A stretch of DNA of 64,000 nucleotides from Pedobacter hiemivivus (GCF_004331685.1 NZ_SJSM01000013.1:1-64000); one strand, 5' to 3'. Counted from the first letter of the stretch, positions 54,055 through 62,906 are shown. The notes: generated by a model from the sequence alone, not told the origin. Numbers and translations: made by a program.

Positions 54055-54121
54055 CTACAAGAGAGATTCATCCCTGTGAATTCTAATATCATCAATTTAT
54101 GAACTAAATTAATTATTTGTC

Positions 54122-54484
54122 ATGGATTTAAATGTAGGTAAAGTAATTGAGCGCGCTGTTAGGAGAGATCATATGGGAATAAGTGCGCTATCAAGAAAAT
54201 TACATGTTAGTAGAAGAACCATATACAATTGGTTTGATCAGGAATCTTTAAGCTTTGAGATTATCTGTAAGATTGGGAATGCCATTAAGTATGACTTTTC
54301 AAAGGAATTTCCGGACGATTTTGCTCGTATTGACGACGAAATAGGAAGCAATATGAATCAATTTACAAATGGAGACAACAGTTCACCGGAATCTTTTTCA
54401 AGCTCCGTCAATTATTGGATGAACAAGTACATCAAACTACTCGAAAAATACAATGAGTTGTTAAGCCATAAATTTCCAACTTGA
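54122..54484 (+). CDS. Small helix-turn-helix protein, right bookend of the polysaccharide locus
   Basis: A 120-residue protein with the HTH at about 8-45 (MGISALSRKLHVSRRTIYNWF) and a C-terminal helical tail (VNYWMNKYIKLLEKYNELLS). It is a paralogue of the protein at 28195-28614 over both parts. The tail is conserved, so it probably forms a dimer or contacts a partner. It is the last gene of the plus-strand run, 67 bases after the 4,6-dehydratase, and is followed by a perfect palindromic terminator. A regulatory role in the locus is inferred. Confidence 0.85.
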   Translation: MDLNVGKVIERAVRRDHMGISALSRKLHVSRRTIYNWFDQESLSFEIICKIGNAIKYDFSKEFPDDFARIDDEIGSNMNQFTNGDNSSPESFSSSVNYWMNKYIKLLEKYNELLSHKFPT

Positions 54485-54512
54485 TTTACTTGCGTGCTTT
54501 TTGCCTTATAAA

Positions 54513-54566
54513 ACACAAAAAAGGGGGCTGTATCATTTTTAGATGATACAGCCCCCTTTTTTGTGT
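54513..54566. terminator. Perfect 24-bp palindromic, bidirectional terminator
   Basis: A 24-base arm (54513-54536: ACAC, six A, five G, CTGTATCAT) is exactly complementary to 54543-54566 around the loop TTTTAG. The stem has A-runs on one side and T-runs on the other, so it can stop both the plus-strand HTH transcript and the minus-strand DegT transcript. The ATGATACAGCCCCC arm occurs again next to the insertion sequence at 781-799. Confidence 0.92.
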
Positions 54567-54588
54567 AATTATGATTCAAGTAGATTGA

Positions 54589-55836
54589 TTACTCCACGTG
54601 TAATAATTGCTGTAATTTGTTGTTTTTAAGTTGTAATTGTACTGCACTGATCACAGCATCAATAACGTAATCGGTATCTTCATTAGTTAGATTGGGATAA
54701 ATAGGCAATGAGATCTCGCAAGCATACTGTTTATAGCTGTTTGGATAATCGGCAATATTATACCCAGTTTTCTTGAAGTAAGTTAACATAGGCATAGGTA
54801 TGAAGTGGACATTTACAATTACCCCATGGCTAACGATTTCTTCAATAATTTGATCTCTTTGGGCTTCCGTAATATTCTTTATGCGCAAAGGAAAAATATG
54901 ATAAGAAGTCTCTCTTGTAAAATCTTCTAGTGATGGTGGGATGAACCAACTATAGCTACTAAAAACATCGCAATATTTTGTGGCGATGGTTTTACGCGCT
55001 GGCAATAAAATATTTTTGTATTGTTTTATCTGTGCCAGGCCTATTGCTGCACAAACGTCTGGCATATTGATTTTTAAGCCTTTATATAAAATATCATATT
55101 TCCAGTTACCACCTTTAGATTTGGTGTAAGCATCTTTGTTTTGGCCATTTAACGAGAATATCTTTAAGAAATCATATTCCTCTTCGTGATCAAAATTACC
55201 AGGTAAATTTAGGCATATGCATCCGCCTTCTCCTGTAGTGATATTTTTTACAGCGTGAAAGGAAAATATGGTAATGTCACAGCATACTGCAGCAGAATGT
55301 CCCATATATGTTGCACCAATAGAATGGGCTGCATCCGAAATTAAAAGTATTCGACCCAATTTTCTTTGTTTTTCCGAATCCGGTACAAATAAACTTCTAA
55401 CCTTGGGGCCTTTAAGTAAAGCTTTGATCATATTGTAGTCGCATGGCCAACCAGCAATATCAACAGCGATTATTGCTTTTGTTTTTGAAGTAATAGCCTG
55501 CCTTATACGCTGCGGATCTATGGTTAGGTCATCTGATATATCAACCATAACCGGAGTGGCGCCACAATGCATTACACACAGCGCAGTGGCACTATAAGAA
55601 TATGCAGGTATAATAACTTCATCCCCTTCTTTTACGCCAAACCATTTTAACATCATGATTGCGCCCGAAGTCCATGAATTTACACAGATCGCAGTTTTGG
55701 ATTTTGTTAAGCGAATAACCTCTTTCTCAAGCTCTTTTACCTTTGGCCCCGAAGTAATCCATCCTGATTTAAGCGAATCTACTACCTCATTAATTACATT
55801 TTGGTCAATAAACGGCGGTGAAAATGAAATGTTCAT
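54589..55836 (-). CDS. DegT/DnrJ/EryC1 aminotransferase (ArnB-like)
   Basis: A 415-residue PLP aminotransferase for sugar amination. Visible are the opening FSPPFIDQNVINEVVDSLKSG, EVIIPAYSYSATAL, the PLP aspartate in ILLISDAAHSIGAT and the Schiff-base lysine in FSFHAVKNITTGEGGCI. These match ArnB/PseC/WecE-type enzymes. It could aminate the 4-keto product of the 4,6-dehydratase. It is the last gene of the minus-strand operon and ends before the palindromic terminator. A second aminotransferase lies directly upstream. Confidence 0.92.
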   Translation of the reverse strand: MNISFSPPFIDQNVINEVVDSLKSGWITSGPKVKELEKEVIRLTKSKTAICVNSWTSGAIMMLKWFGVKEGDEVIIPAYSYSATALCVMHCGATPVMVDISDDLTIDPQRIRQAITSKTKAIIAVDIAGWPCDYNMIKALLKGPKVRSLFVPDSEKQRKLGRILLISDAAHSIGATYMGHSAAVCCDITIFSFHAVKNITTGEGGCICLNLPGNFDHEEEYDFLKIFSLNGQNKDAYTKSKGGNWKYDILYKGLKINMPDVCAAIGLAQIKQYKNILLPARKTIATKYCDVFSSYSWFIPPSLEDFTRETSYHIFPLRIKNITEAQRDQIIEEIVSHGVIVNVHFIPMPMLTYFKKTGYNIADYPNSYKQYACEISLPIYPNLTNEDTDYVIDAVISAVQLQLKNNKLQQLLHVE

Positions 55837-55892
55837 ATTCTTATATTTTAAAAGGTGAATAGAATTTTGTAAGATGCCTGTATGGCAGAAAC

Positions 55893-57074
55893 TTAAGAGA
55901 GAGAATCTTTTTTGGGGAGGAGTTCGTTAATTTCTGTTTCAATTTTATCCGCGATCTGCAGTCCGAAATCTTTCTTCTCTGCAGGAGCTGCCAATTCATA
56001 ATTTTGTGTTCTTTGGATGATACGGCAAATCAAGTCCAGATCTGGAAGCGTTAAAGTGTGGTAAAGTGGCAAACAAACTATTTTTTTCACTACATCGTCG
56101 CATATGGGTACATCCGTATGGTTAACGTAGGGTAGGGTGGCAAGAGATGGCGAAAAGTACCTGCGACAATATATTTTAGCGAGCTCGAGTTTCACCATAC
56201 ATTTTTGTCTCAGTGTTTCCGATTCAAACAATACTGGGAAATAAGCATAATTATAATCTTTATCGCGATTTAGCTTTGGAAAAGTTGCTTTTACATTTTC
56301 TAATCTTTCAAAATAATGTAGCGAAAGTTCCTTTCTTTTTTCCAGTATTTGGTCAACGTGTTTTAGATTGCAAAGCCCCATAGCGGCATGAAACTCACAA
56401 TTTTTACCATTTACACCAAGACCTTCGAATGTTTCCGGACCATTATGTCCAAAATTTCGCATGTACAACATCTTTTTCAACAAGTCCGGATCCTTAGTAA
56501 AAACAGCCCCACCCTCAATCGTATGAAACAATTTAGTCGCATGGAAGCTCGTAGTACTAATATCACCATATTCAAATACAGATCTATTCCTGTACTTCGT
56601 GCCGAAACAATGTGCTCCGTCGTAAATAACCTTTAAACCATATTTGTCAGCTATTTTTTGGATCGCATCTATATCACATGGATTTCCATAAACATGGGTA
56701 GCCAGTATAGCCGAAGTATGAGATGTGATTGCCGCTTCAATTTTTGATGGGTCGATGTTAAAAGTTTCAGGGTCTATGTCAACATACACAGGTTTGCAGC
56801 CTTCCCAAACAATACTACTTGTGGTAGCAACATAAGAAAAAGGCGTAGTGATTACCTCACCGGTAAGCTGTAAGGCCCTAATGGCCAGTTGTAATGCAAA
56901 AGTGCCATTACAAACATATAACAAGTGTTTTATATCTAAGTACTCCTTAAGTTTTAATTCAAGGTCATTTAGTAAAGGGCCATTATTTGTGAGCCATTGA
57001 CGTTCCCAGATACTATCAAGATATTCTCTAAATTCTTCTTCCTTTGGAAGAAATGGTTTGGTTACAGGAATCAT
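55893..57074 (-). CDS. DegT/DnrJ/EryC1 aminotransferase (VioA/WecE-like)
   Basis: A 393-residue PLP enzyme with opening TKPFLPKEEEFREYLDSIW, ITTPFSYVATTSSIVWEG, PLP aspartate in KVIYDGAHCFGT, and Schiff-base lysine in TTSFHATKLFHTIEGGAVF. The sequence resembles VioA/FdtB-type transaminases of dTDP- or UDP-4-keto-6-deoxy sugars. A tail of about 25 residues after the catalytic domain (KDFGLQIADKIETEINE) is an addition. It is followed by the other DegT gene after 56 bases and preceded by the UpxY gene. Two transaminases suggest two different amino sugars. Confidence 0.92.
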   Translation of the reverse strand: MIPVTKPFLPKEEEFREYLDSIWERQWLTNNGPLLNDLELKLKEYLDIKHLLYVCNGTFALQLAIRALQLTGEVITTPFSYVATTSSIVWEGCKPVYVDIDPETFNIDPSKIEAAITSHTSAILATHVYGNPCDIDAIQKIADKYGLKVIYDGAHCFGTKYRNRSVFEYGDISTTSFHATKLFHTIEGGAVFTKDPDLLKKMLYMRNFGHNGPETFEGLGVNGKNCEFHAAMGLCNLKHVDQILEKRKELSLHYFERLENVKATFPKLNRDKDYNYAYFPVLFESETLRQKCMVKLELAKIYCRRYFSPSLATLPYVNHTDVPICDDVVKKIVCLPLYHTLTLPDLDLICRIIQRTQNYELAAPAEKKDFGLQIADKIETEINELLPKKDSLS

Positions 57075-57120
57075 TTGCTTAAGATTAAATGTTTGAAATC
57101 TGTTGTTGCTGTAAGTCGAA

Positions 57121-57654
57121 CTAAATTGCCGTGTTCAACATTACATCAGCCAGGGGGACATTGGAGACCAGGGCGCAGTTTAAATGATCAAAAACCATTA
57201 AAACAGTTTTACCATGCACCTTGATAACTGTTCCTTCCTGGTTGTAAAAGATGCCGCTCTTAATGCGGATGCGGTCGCCATGATTTATTTCTTGCGAATT
57301 GATGACCTCATAATCAGAATGTGTGCTGATCAGATTCTCAATTTTATCTATTACACTATCCCTGATTACAGCGGGCTTTCCCATGTAATAGATAAAATTC
57401 AGCACCCCTAGCGTCTGCCTCACTTTATATTCCTCACGTTCACTAACCCATACAAACACATAACCACTAAAAAGTGGTAAATCAACAATTTTCTTTCTGT
57501 CCGCCCATTGATTGCTCACCCGCCTAATTGGGCAGTAGGATTTTATATCCTGCGTTTTTAATAATCTGTCTACCTTTTTCTCCCATCTCGGACGGGTGTA
57601 AACAACTAACCAGCGTCTGGTCCAAGGGTGTCTGGAGCCGAATTGATTTTCCAT
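57121..57654 (-). CDS. UpxY-family NusG-like transcription antitermination protein
   Basis: A 177-residue NusG paralogue. The NGN domain (about 12-110) opens RRWLVVYTRPRWEKKVDRLL and has LPLFSGYVFVWV; a KOW-like C-terminal part (about 120-170) includes NHGDRIRIKSGIFYNQEGTV. UpxY/LoaP-type proteins prevent early termination in their own capsule or antibiotic operons. In Bacteroides capsule loci the gene comes first; here it is third, after wza and wzc and before the DegT genes. Its target leader is not evident. Confidence 0.92.
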   Translation of the reverse strand: MENQFGSRHPWTRRWLVVYTRPRWEKKVDRLLKTQDIKSYCPIRRVSNQWADRKKIVDLPLFSGYVFVWVSEREEYKVRQTLGVLNFIYYMGKPAVIRDSVIDKIENLISTHSDYEVINSQEINHGDRIRIKSGIFYNQEGTVIKVHGKTVLMVFDHLNCALVSNVPLADVMLNTAI

Positions 57655-57766
57655 ATGAGAATTATTTGATTACAAAAGCTAATTGGAAAAAAATGTCAAA
57701 CACGCACAGCTTCGCTACCTCACTTACATGACAGTTTATTCATAAGTAAATCAGGGATGATTTTCG

Positions 57767-60079
57767 TTAGTTTCTCGAGACTTCTAAGCCGTATCCATAT
57801 CCAAACCCGCCATATCCGTATGTCGTACTATTATCAATTTTCGCATCGTTAAAAACTACCATTGGGTTATTTAGTTTTTTATAATAGAGGATATCTTTCA
57901 AGATATTAAGTTGCAATTTGTCTGTATAATTATAGCGTACAAGGTATATGCTCACATCAATGTATTTAGACAAGCTAAAGGCATCCGCAACCTGTCCAAC
58001 TGGAGCAGTATCGATAATCACATAATCAAATCTGCGCTTCAATTCTTCCAACATTTGTCCAATTTTCGGGTGCATCATCAGCTCCGCCGGATTCCCTGCT
58101 ACTTGGCCACAATCTACTACTAGCAAATCATGGTACTTTCTTGAGTTTAAAATGAGATCATCAATAGTGATTTCATCCCTCAATAAATAATCAGTAATGC
58201 CAATTTTCGAATTCAAATGCATTTTTTGAAGCAGTTGTGGCTCCCGCATATCAAACTCCAGCAAAACAACCCGTTTATTTACTGAGGCTAAAGTCATACC
58301 CAGGTTAATAGAGAAAAAGGTTTTTCCTTCATTCTTCATACAAGAGGTGACCAACATCACCTGGTCAGGTGAGCCAGAATTCATAAAATGCAGGTTACTT
58401 CTAATGTATCTAAACAGTTCAGAAATTGTTGACCTACTATTGCGTTCTATTACAGAAGCCTCATTTTTTTCGAGGTGATTTAAAACTCCTAAAACTGGTA
58501 CCCCTGTAAGTAGTTCAATTTCATTTATGTTTACTATTTTATTGTTCAATGCCGATCGGCCATAGATGGTAGCTCCTGGTATAAAAAAGCCTAAAAAGAC
58601 TGCAAAAAGATAAACCAATTGCGTTTTCGGTGTTACAGGTGTACTATTGTAAGCTGGTTTATCAACAATTTGAGAAGTTGGTACAGTTCCAGAAAGTGAA
58701 AGTGTAGTTTCTTCCCTTTTTTGCAATAGGTAATTGTATAAATTTGCTTTTACAATTTGCTCTCTGCTTCTTTCCTGTAATCCCCGCGCTACTGCAGGCA
58801 CCAGATGGATTTTAGAATTAAAATTGGAAGTCATTGATCGTAGATTATTTCTTTCAATGATTAAGCCCTGCTTGATGTTTTGAAGATTTTCCTGAATATT
58901 TGATTTTAAGCTAGTCAATTGAGCTGTTAGATTCTGCACCAGTGGATTACCTTCTTCAGAAGTGCGCAACATGCGATTTCTCTCCTGTTGTATCATATTA
59001 AATTTGCTGGTTAGCTCATTTAAGGTCGAGTTGTTTATGCTCAATGAGCTCGGCACCAGGTTTAAACTGTTGTTGTTGAGGTATTTTTCGAGGGATGCCA
59101 AAACATTAAGTTGTACATTTGCGGAAGACAACATTTGGCCATATTCGCTTGCTTTCTCTATGCTTGTTTTAGCGTCCATGTCCACATCAGTGATCATATT
59201 GTTTTGTTTGTAATCTTCTACATCCTGCTCAACACTCGTTAAATCATTATTTAAGTGTTTCAATCTCTTATCAATAAAGTTGATCGTATTTACTGCAATA
59301 GTGTTTTTCTTAACTACATTTTCCTCGTTGTAAGTATTAATAAGATTAGTGAGTATATCTACGCCTCTTTGAGGGACGTTGTCATTAAGGCTGATTATAA
59401 TTGTATTGGCTTCTTTTTCAACAGGCATAATCGTTAAGCCCGATAAGTTATAGGATTCAGCCGTTAAAAACAGGTTTTTAAACTTCAGTATAACAGGATC
59501 CGTATTTCTTTTAAATGCGGGCCCTTTGCTTACTATTATTTGGTACCCTGGTTTCTTGATTAACGCTTCATAGGGCAGTATAGATTCCTGGTCTTTGTCT
59601 GTCAGGACAAATTGATGGTCATTTAAAGCAGTTATTTTTAATGATTTTTTATAGCCTCTGCCATCTACACCGATTAGCTTAACTTTTATTGGTAAAGCGT
59701 TTCCATATAATTCCTCATCCCTTAAACTACCTTTCTGGAAATAAGCGACATCAAGAGAAAGCCCTTTTAGGGTTTTAAAAATAAGCTCTCTGGCACGCAA
59801 GGCCTCCATTTCACTACTTGCCTTTCTATCCGTTCTAAACATGTTAAGGTCGCTAAATGCAGTTCCCTTTTGTTCCCCATCACCTTTTCTATCATCCTGA
59901 ACTAATAATGTACTGCTTACTCTATATTGTGGGGTCGTGGTTTGCAGGTATAAGAATGCCCCTAAAAAGCATAGTCCAATACAGAGCAAAAAGATGGGCC
60001 AGTTTTTTAAAAATTTCTGTAAAATAATCTTCAAATTGTCTACTGAGGTTACCGTGTTTTGATAAGCTGAAGTGTTCAT
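57767..60079 (-). CDS. wzc: Polysaccharide co-polymerase with BY-kinase domain (Wzc-like)
   Basis: A 770-residue inner-membrane protein controlling chain length and export. Membrane helices lie at about 28-48 and 487-506, and the periplasmic part between them has long coiled coils (260-450). The cytoplasmic tyrosine-kinase domain carries Walker A CMKNEGKT (580-587, Lys586), A' LLEFDMRE (606-613) and Walker B VIIDTA (687-692). The C-terminal tail is a Gly/Tyr cluster (Tyr754, 756, 761, 763), the autophosphorylation site. It is downstream of wza by 26 bases, as usual. Confidence 0.95.
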   Translation of the reverse strand: MNTSAYQNTVTSVDNLKIILQKFLKNWPIFLLCIGLCFLGAFLYLQTTTPQYRVSSTLLVQDDRKGDGEQKGTAFSDLNMFRTDRKASSEMEALRARELIFKTLKGLSLDVAYFQKGSLRDEELYGNALPIKVKLIGVDGRGYKKSLKITALNDHQFVLTDKDQESILPYEALIKKPGYQIIVSKGPAFKRNTDPVILKFKNLFLTAESYNLSGLTIMPVEKEANTIIISLNDNVPQRGVDILTNLINTYNEENVVKKNTIAVNTINFIDKRLKHLNNDLTSVEQDVEDYKQNNMITDVDMDAKTSIEKASEYGQMLSSANVQLNVLASLEKYLNNNSLNLVPSSLSINNSTLNELTSKFNMIQQERNRMLRTSEEGNPLVQNLTAQLTSLKSNIQENLQNIKQGLIIERNNLRSMTSNFNSKIHLVPAVARGLQERSREQIVKANLYNYLLQKREETTLSLSGTVPTSQIVDKPAYNSTPVTPKTQLVYLFAVFLGFFIPGATIYGRSALNNKIVNINEIELLTGVPVLGVLNHLEKNEASVIERNSRSTISELFRYIRSNLHFMNSGSPDQVMLVTSCMKNEGKTFFSINLGMTLASVNKRVVLLEFDMREPQLLQKMHLNSKIGITDYLLRDEITIDDLILNSRKYHDLLVVDCGQVAGNPAELMMHPKIGQMLEELKRRFDYVIIDTAPVGQVADAFSLSKYIDVSIYLVRYNYTDKLQLNILKDILYYKKLNNPMVVFNDAKIDNSTTYGYGGFGYGYGLEVSRN

Positions 60080-60105
60080 ATGCTAGCGATTATAAATTGA
60101 ACTAA

Positions 60106-60858
60106 TTATCTTAATAATGCAGTTAGTAATACAGCTATGGCAGATATGCAGGTAGTTATGATAGGTAATGCGCGGACGTTTGGATTGTATTCTTTTTCTT
60201 TAGATTTGTCGGGCTCAACATATACAATGTCATTCTGTTTTAAGTGAAAATAGGGCGAATCGTATACATTCTTATCATTAAGATTTAGCCTGGTCATTTT
60301 TCGAACCCCGTTTGTTTCTCGAATCACCAAAACATTCTCTCTTTTGCCGTACACAGTCATGTCGCCAGCCATACCCAATGCTTCTAGTAAATTGACCTGA
60401 TCACCTGGGACAGTTAGCGACGCTGGATGGTTTACTTCTCCAATTACTGTGATTTTAAAATTAACCAGTTCAAGATCCACTACTGGATTTTTAATCTGTT
60501 TTTTAAGCTCTCTTGTAATTAGGTTTTGAGCCTCTTCAACAGTTAGTCCTTCAACCTTTAAGTCACCTAGTAATGGTAAAGTGATCATTCCATTGTTGTT
60601 TATTCTAAATCCTGATCTACTACTTATAGTGTTGTTGCTTGTACTATTATTAGCACTGGCAAATAAAACGTTATACTCCGCATTTAAACTCGTCAACGAC
60701 AGACTTAACTGATCGTTTTTTTGAAGTTTAAGTTCGGGAACATTCTGGATTTGACTACTGGATACGTCGTTGAGGTTACTGAAGTAAACAAGATTTCTGT
60801 GCGGTGCGCAGGCCATTAACACCGTTGATATTAACAAAGCAAAGCATATTTTTTTCAT
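60106..60858 (-). CDS. wza: Polysaccharide export outer-membrane lipoprotein (Wza-like)
   Basis: A 250-residue export protein. A lipoprotein signal ends at Cys17 (STVLMACAPHRN). The poly_export domain (about 40-120) has LKVEGLTVEEAQNLITREL and a SLBB-like part has VIGEVNHPASLTVPGDQVNLLEALGMAGD. The C-terminal hydrophobic segment (about 228-248) may be the membrane-spanning helix of the octamer. It heads the minus-strand operon wza-wzc-upxY-degT-degT. Its upstream region (60859-61038) is shared with the divergent pncB gene and holds no perfect -7 element on this strand. Confidence 0.93.
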   Translation of the reverse strand: MKKICFALLISTVLMACAPHRNLVYFSNLNDVSSSQIQNVPELKLQKNDQLSLSLTSLNAEYNVLFASANNSTSNNTISSRSGFRINNNGMITLPLLGDLKVEGLTVEEAQNLITRELKKQIKNPVVDLELVNFKITVIGEVNHPASLTVPGDQVNLLEALGMAGDMTVYGKRENVLVIRETNGVRKMTRLNLNDKNVYDSPYFHLKQNDIVYVEPDKSKEKEYNPNVRALPIITTCISAIAVLLTALLR

Positions 60859-61038
60859 TTTGATCTGGTTTAGAATTTCACTAAATGATAATCTTTAATT
60901 TGTTTAATAAAGTTATAGAAATAATAAACCAGTATACACGAGGGGCACTATGTTGTATTTTAAATTGTAAATGTTTACACTGATTTTTACGAAAAAGAAT
61001 GGTAAATTGTTCACAGGTTTTACAAGTTTGACAACTGT

Positions 61039-62226
61039 ATGGGTGCAATGTTTACATTCCCGTTATCCTCCATCCTTGATAACGACTTCTATAAAGTGAC
61101 CATGCAGCAAGGAGTTATTCGTTTATTCCCAGCGGCAAAGGCGAGGTATCAATTTATAAACCGCGGAAAGCATTTATTTCCTCCCGGATTTGCCACAGCT
61201 TTACGAAGTGCTGTAAATAGTATGGCCTTATTAAAGCTAAGTCCTAAAGAAAAACGTTTTTTGCAGCTTAACTGTCCTTATCTCGATCCTGTGTACCTTG
61301 ATTTTCTGGAAGGCTACCGTTTCAATCCCGATGAAGTGCACATTGAGCAGGAGGGAGACCAATTGAAGGTAAGCATCGAAGGCTTATGGTATCGGACAAT
61401 TTTGTGGGAAGTTCCTTTAATGTCCCTAATCTGCGAATTGTATTATGTTTTAAACAATGCTAGCAGGATTGGCGACCAGGCGGTCATTGATTTAGCGAGA
61501 CATAAAATAGAGAGCTACAGAGATCTTGGGGTAACAGTAGCCGAATTTGGTACGCGCCGAAGATATTCTTATCAAGTGCAACGTTTGGTATTACAATCGT
61601 TAAGCATCTATGGAAAAGGCTCTTTTATTGGCACTAGTAATGTGCATATGGCTATGTTACATCAAACAAAGCCAATAGGTACACATGCACACGAATGGTT
61701 TATGTTCCATGCAGCAAGGTATGGCTTCAAAATGGCTAATGCGATGGGATTGGAGCATTGGGTTCAGGTTTATCGTGGCGATTTGGGTATCGCATTATCT
61801 GATACGTATACTACAGATGTTTTTTTTAAGCAGTTTGATAAAATGTTCTCTAAACTGTTTGACGGGGTGAGGCATGATAGTGGCGATCCGCTGGTATTTG
61901 CAGATAAGGTAATTGCACATTACCGGAGCATGGGCATCGATCCTAAATCTAAAACGATTATTTTCTCCGATGGATTGGACTATGATAAAGTAGCCCGTAT
62001 TGCTGATCATTGTCGTAATAAGATAGGGATGTCTTTTGGTATAGGGACCAACTTTACCAATGATGCCGGACCTGAGCCGATGAATATTGTAATTAAAATG
62101 ACCGAAGCACATCCACAAGATGGGGAATGGACCGAGGTGGTTAAATTGTCCGATGAACGAGGTAAATACACCGGAAATGCAGAAATGATCAATCTTGCTA
62201 AAATTATTCTTGGCATTCATAGTTGA
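61039..62226 (+). CDS. pncB: Nicotinate phosphoribosyltransferase
   Basis: Converts nicotinate and PRPP to nicotinate mononucleotide in NAD salvage (395 residues). Signatures are LSSILDNDFYKVTMQQGVI, EFGTRRRYSYQVQRLV, the activating histidine in IGTSNVHMAM, and the PRPP site in VRHDSGDPLVFADKV and IFSDGLDYDKV. Two ATGs are close together (61039 and 61048). It diverges from wza and is not part of the polysaccharide locus. No pathway neighbours are adjacent. It marks the return to conserved housekeeping sequence. Confidence 0.95.
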   Translation: MGAMFTFPLSSILDNDFYKVTMQQGVIRLFPAAKARYQFINRGKHLFPPGFATALRSAVNSMALLKLSPKEKRFLQLNCPYLDPVYLDFLEGYRFNPDEVHIEQEGDQLKVSIEGLWYRTILWEVPLMSLICELYYVLNNASRIGDQAVIDLARHKIESYRDLGVTVAEFGTRRRYSYQVQRLVLQSLSIYGKGSFIGTSNVHMAMLHQTKPIGTHAHEWFMFHAARYGFKMANAMGLEHWVQVYRGDLGIALSDTYTTDVFFKQFDKMFSKLFDGVRHDSGDPLVFADKVIAHYRSMGIDPKSKTIIFSDGLDYDKVARIADHCRNKIGMSFGIGTNFTNDAGPEPMNIVIKMTEAHPQDGEWTEVVKLSDERGKYTGNAEMINLAKIILGIHS

Positions 62227-62337
62227 ATTTAGGTTGTTTTTTGAAGTTAATTGGAAATAATCTCTCTGGTAATAAGTCTCTTAAGGGATGTGTTCCTTTT
62301 TTTTGAAAAAATATTTAGCAGAATAAATTAATAATTC

Positions 62338-62345
62338 TATCTTTG
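62338..62345 (+). promoter_or_regulatory. -7 element (TATCTTTG) of tRNA-Lys
   Basis: TATCTTTG matches TAnnTTTG and stands 22 bases before the mature tRNA 5' end, where a precursor leader would fit. Confidence 0.6.
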
Positions 62346-62366
62346 CACCCTCATCAAACGATAGAT

Positions 62367-62439
62367 GATTCCTTAGCTCAGCTGGTAGAGCATTACACTT
62401 TTAATGTAGTGGTCCTGGGTTCGAATCCCAGAGGGATCA
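62367..62439 (+). tRNA. tRNA-Lys (anticodon UUU)
   Basis: The 73-nt cloverleaf folds completely. GATTCCT pairs with AGGGATC in the acceptor stem (one G-U), the D arm is GCTC/GAGC, and the anticodon loop CTTTTAA places UUU at 62400-62402. The TTCGAAT T-loop lies between CTGGG and CCCAG. The discriminator base is A62439; CCA is not encoded. It is flanked by its own -7 element and terminator. Confidence 0.97.
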
Positions 62440-62441
62440 CG

Positions 62442-62469
62442 AAAGCCTCACAGAAATGTGAGGCTTTTT
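62442..62469 (+). terminator. Intrinsic terminator of tRNA-Lys
   Basis: AAAGCCTCACA (62442-62452) pairs perfectly with TGTGAGGCTTT (62457-62467) around a GAAA tetraloop and runs into a T-tract. It begins three bases after the tRNA 3' end. Confidence 0.95.
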
Positions 62470-62553
62470 GCATTAAGATCTAATTTAGGTATTTTTGAAT
62501 TTCATTTTAGTCTGTCATACTGAATTGAAAGAATTATTGAACAATATACCATT

Positions 62554-62694
62554 TTGAAAGAAATCGAAACAGTCAGATTGTATTTAAAAGCCACAGATAT
62601 TGAAGATGCTCCCTTTATATTAGAACTGTTCAATACCCCCAAGTGGATTCGTTTTATAGGAGATAGAAACGTAAAATCGAATAGTACCTTCTAG
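62554..62694 (+). pseudogene. Truncated GNAT (RimJ/RimL-type) acetyltransferase remnant
   Basis: A frame of 46 codons reads ETVRLYLKATDIEDAPF and LFNTPKWIRFIGDRNVKS, the N-terminal signature of RimJ/RimL acetyltransferases, and then stops at TAG. No continuation was seen downstream, so the acetyl-CoA-binding part is gone. It has only weak start codons (ATT or TTG at 62551-62554). The remainder up to 62906 holds no recognisable gene. This is a decayed or deleted gene with good confidence for the fragment's family. Confidence 0.65.
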
Positions 62695-62906
62695 CTTACC
62701 AAATGATATAGAAGATTTACTCTTTTATTCAACGATTTTATAATTCACCATCCAGTTCGTGATTAATGTTGTAAAGCAAAATCTGTATCAAACCTATCAT
62801 TGTGTGAAGGCGTTATACAATATTTTTAACCGTCTGGTTTGTTGGAGATTAAATAATTAGATTTAGGGAAAGGTTTTTTGTTTATTTTGTTAAAATATCA
62901 TGAAAT
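62695..62906. other. Intergenic stretch without recognisable gene
   Basis: About 210 A+T-rich bases between the GNAT remnant and the Aat-like gene. I see no open frame of meaning, no terminator and no clear -7 element; a promoter for the Aat-like gene probably lies near its 3' end. Confidence 0.4.

Noticed and set aside
54136-54210. Possibility that the small HTH proteins are toxin-antitoxin antitoxins
   Set aside because: Neither has an adjacent small toxin gene, and their shared tail and position at the locus borders argue for another role.
61795-62220. 141-codon frame opposite pncB
   Set aside because: It is a shadow of the conserved C-terminal part of pncB with no recognisable motif.
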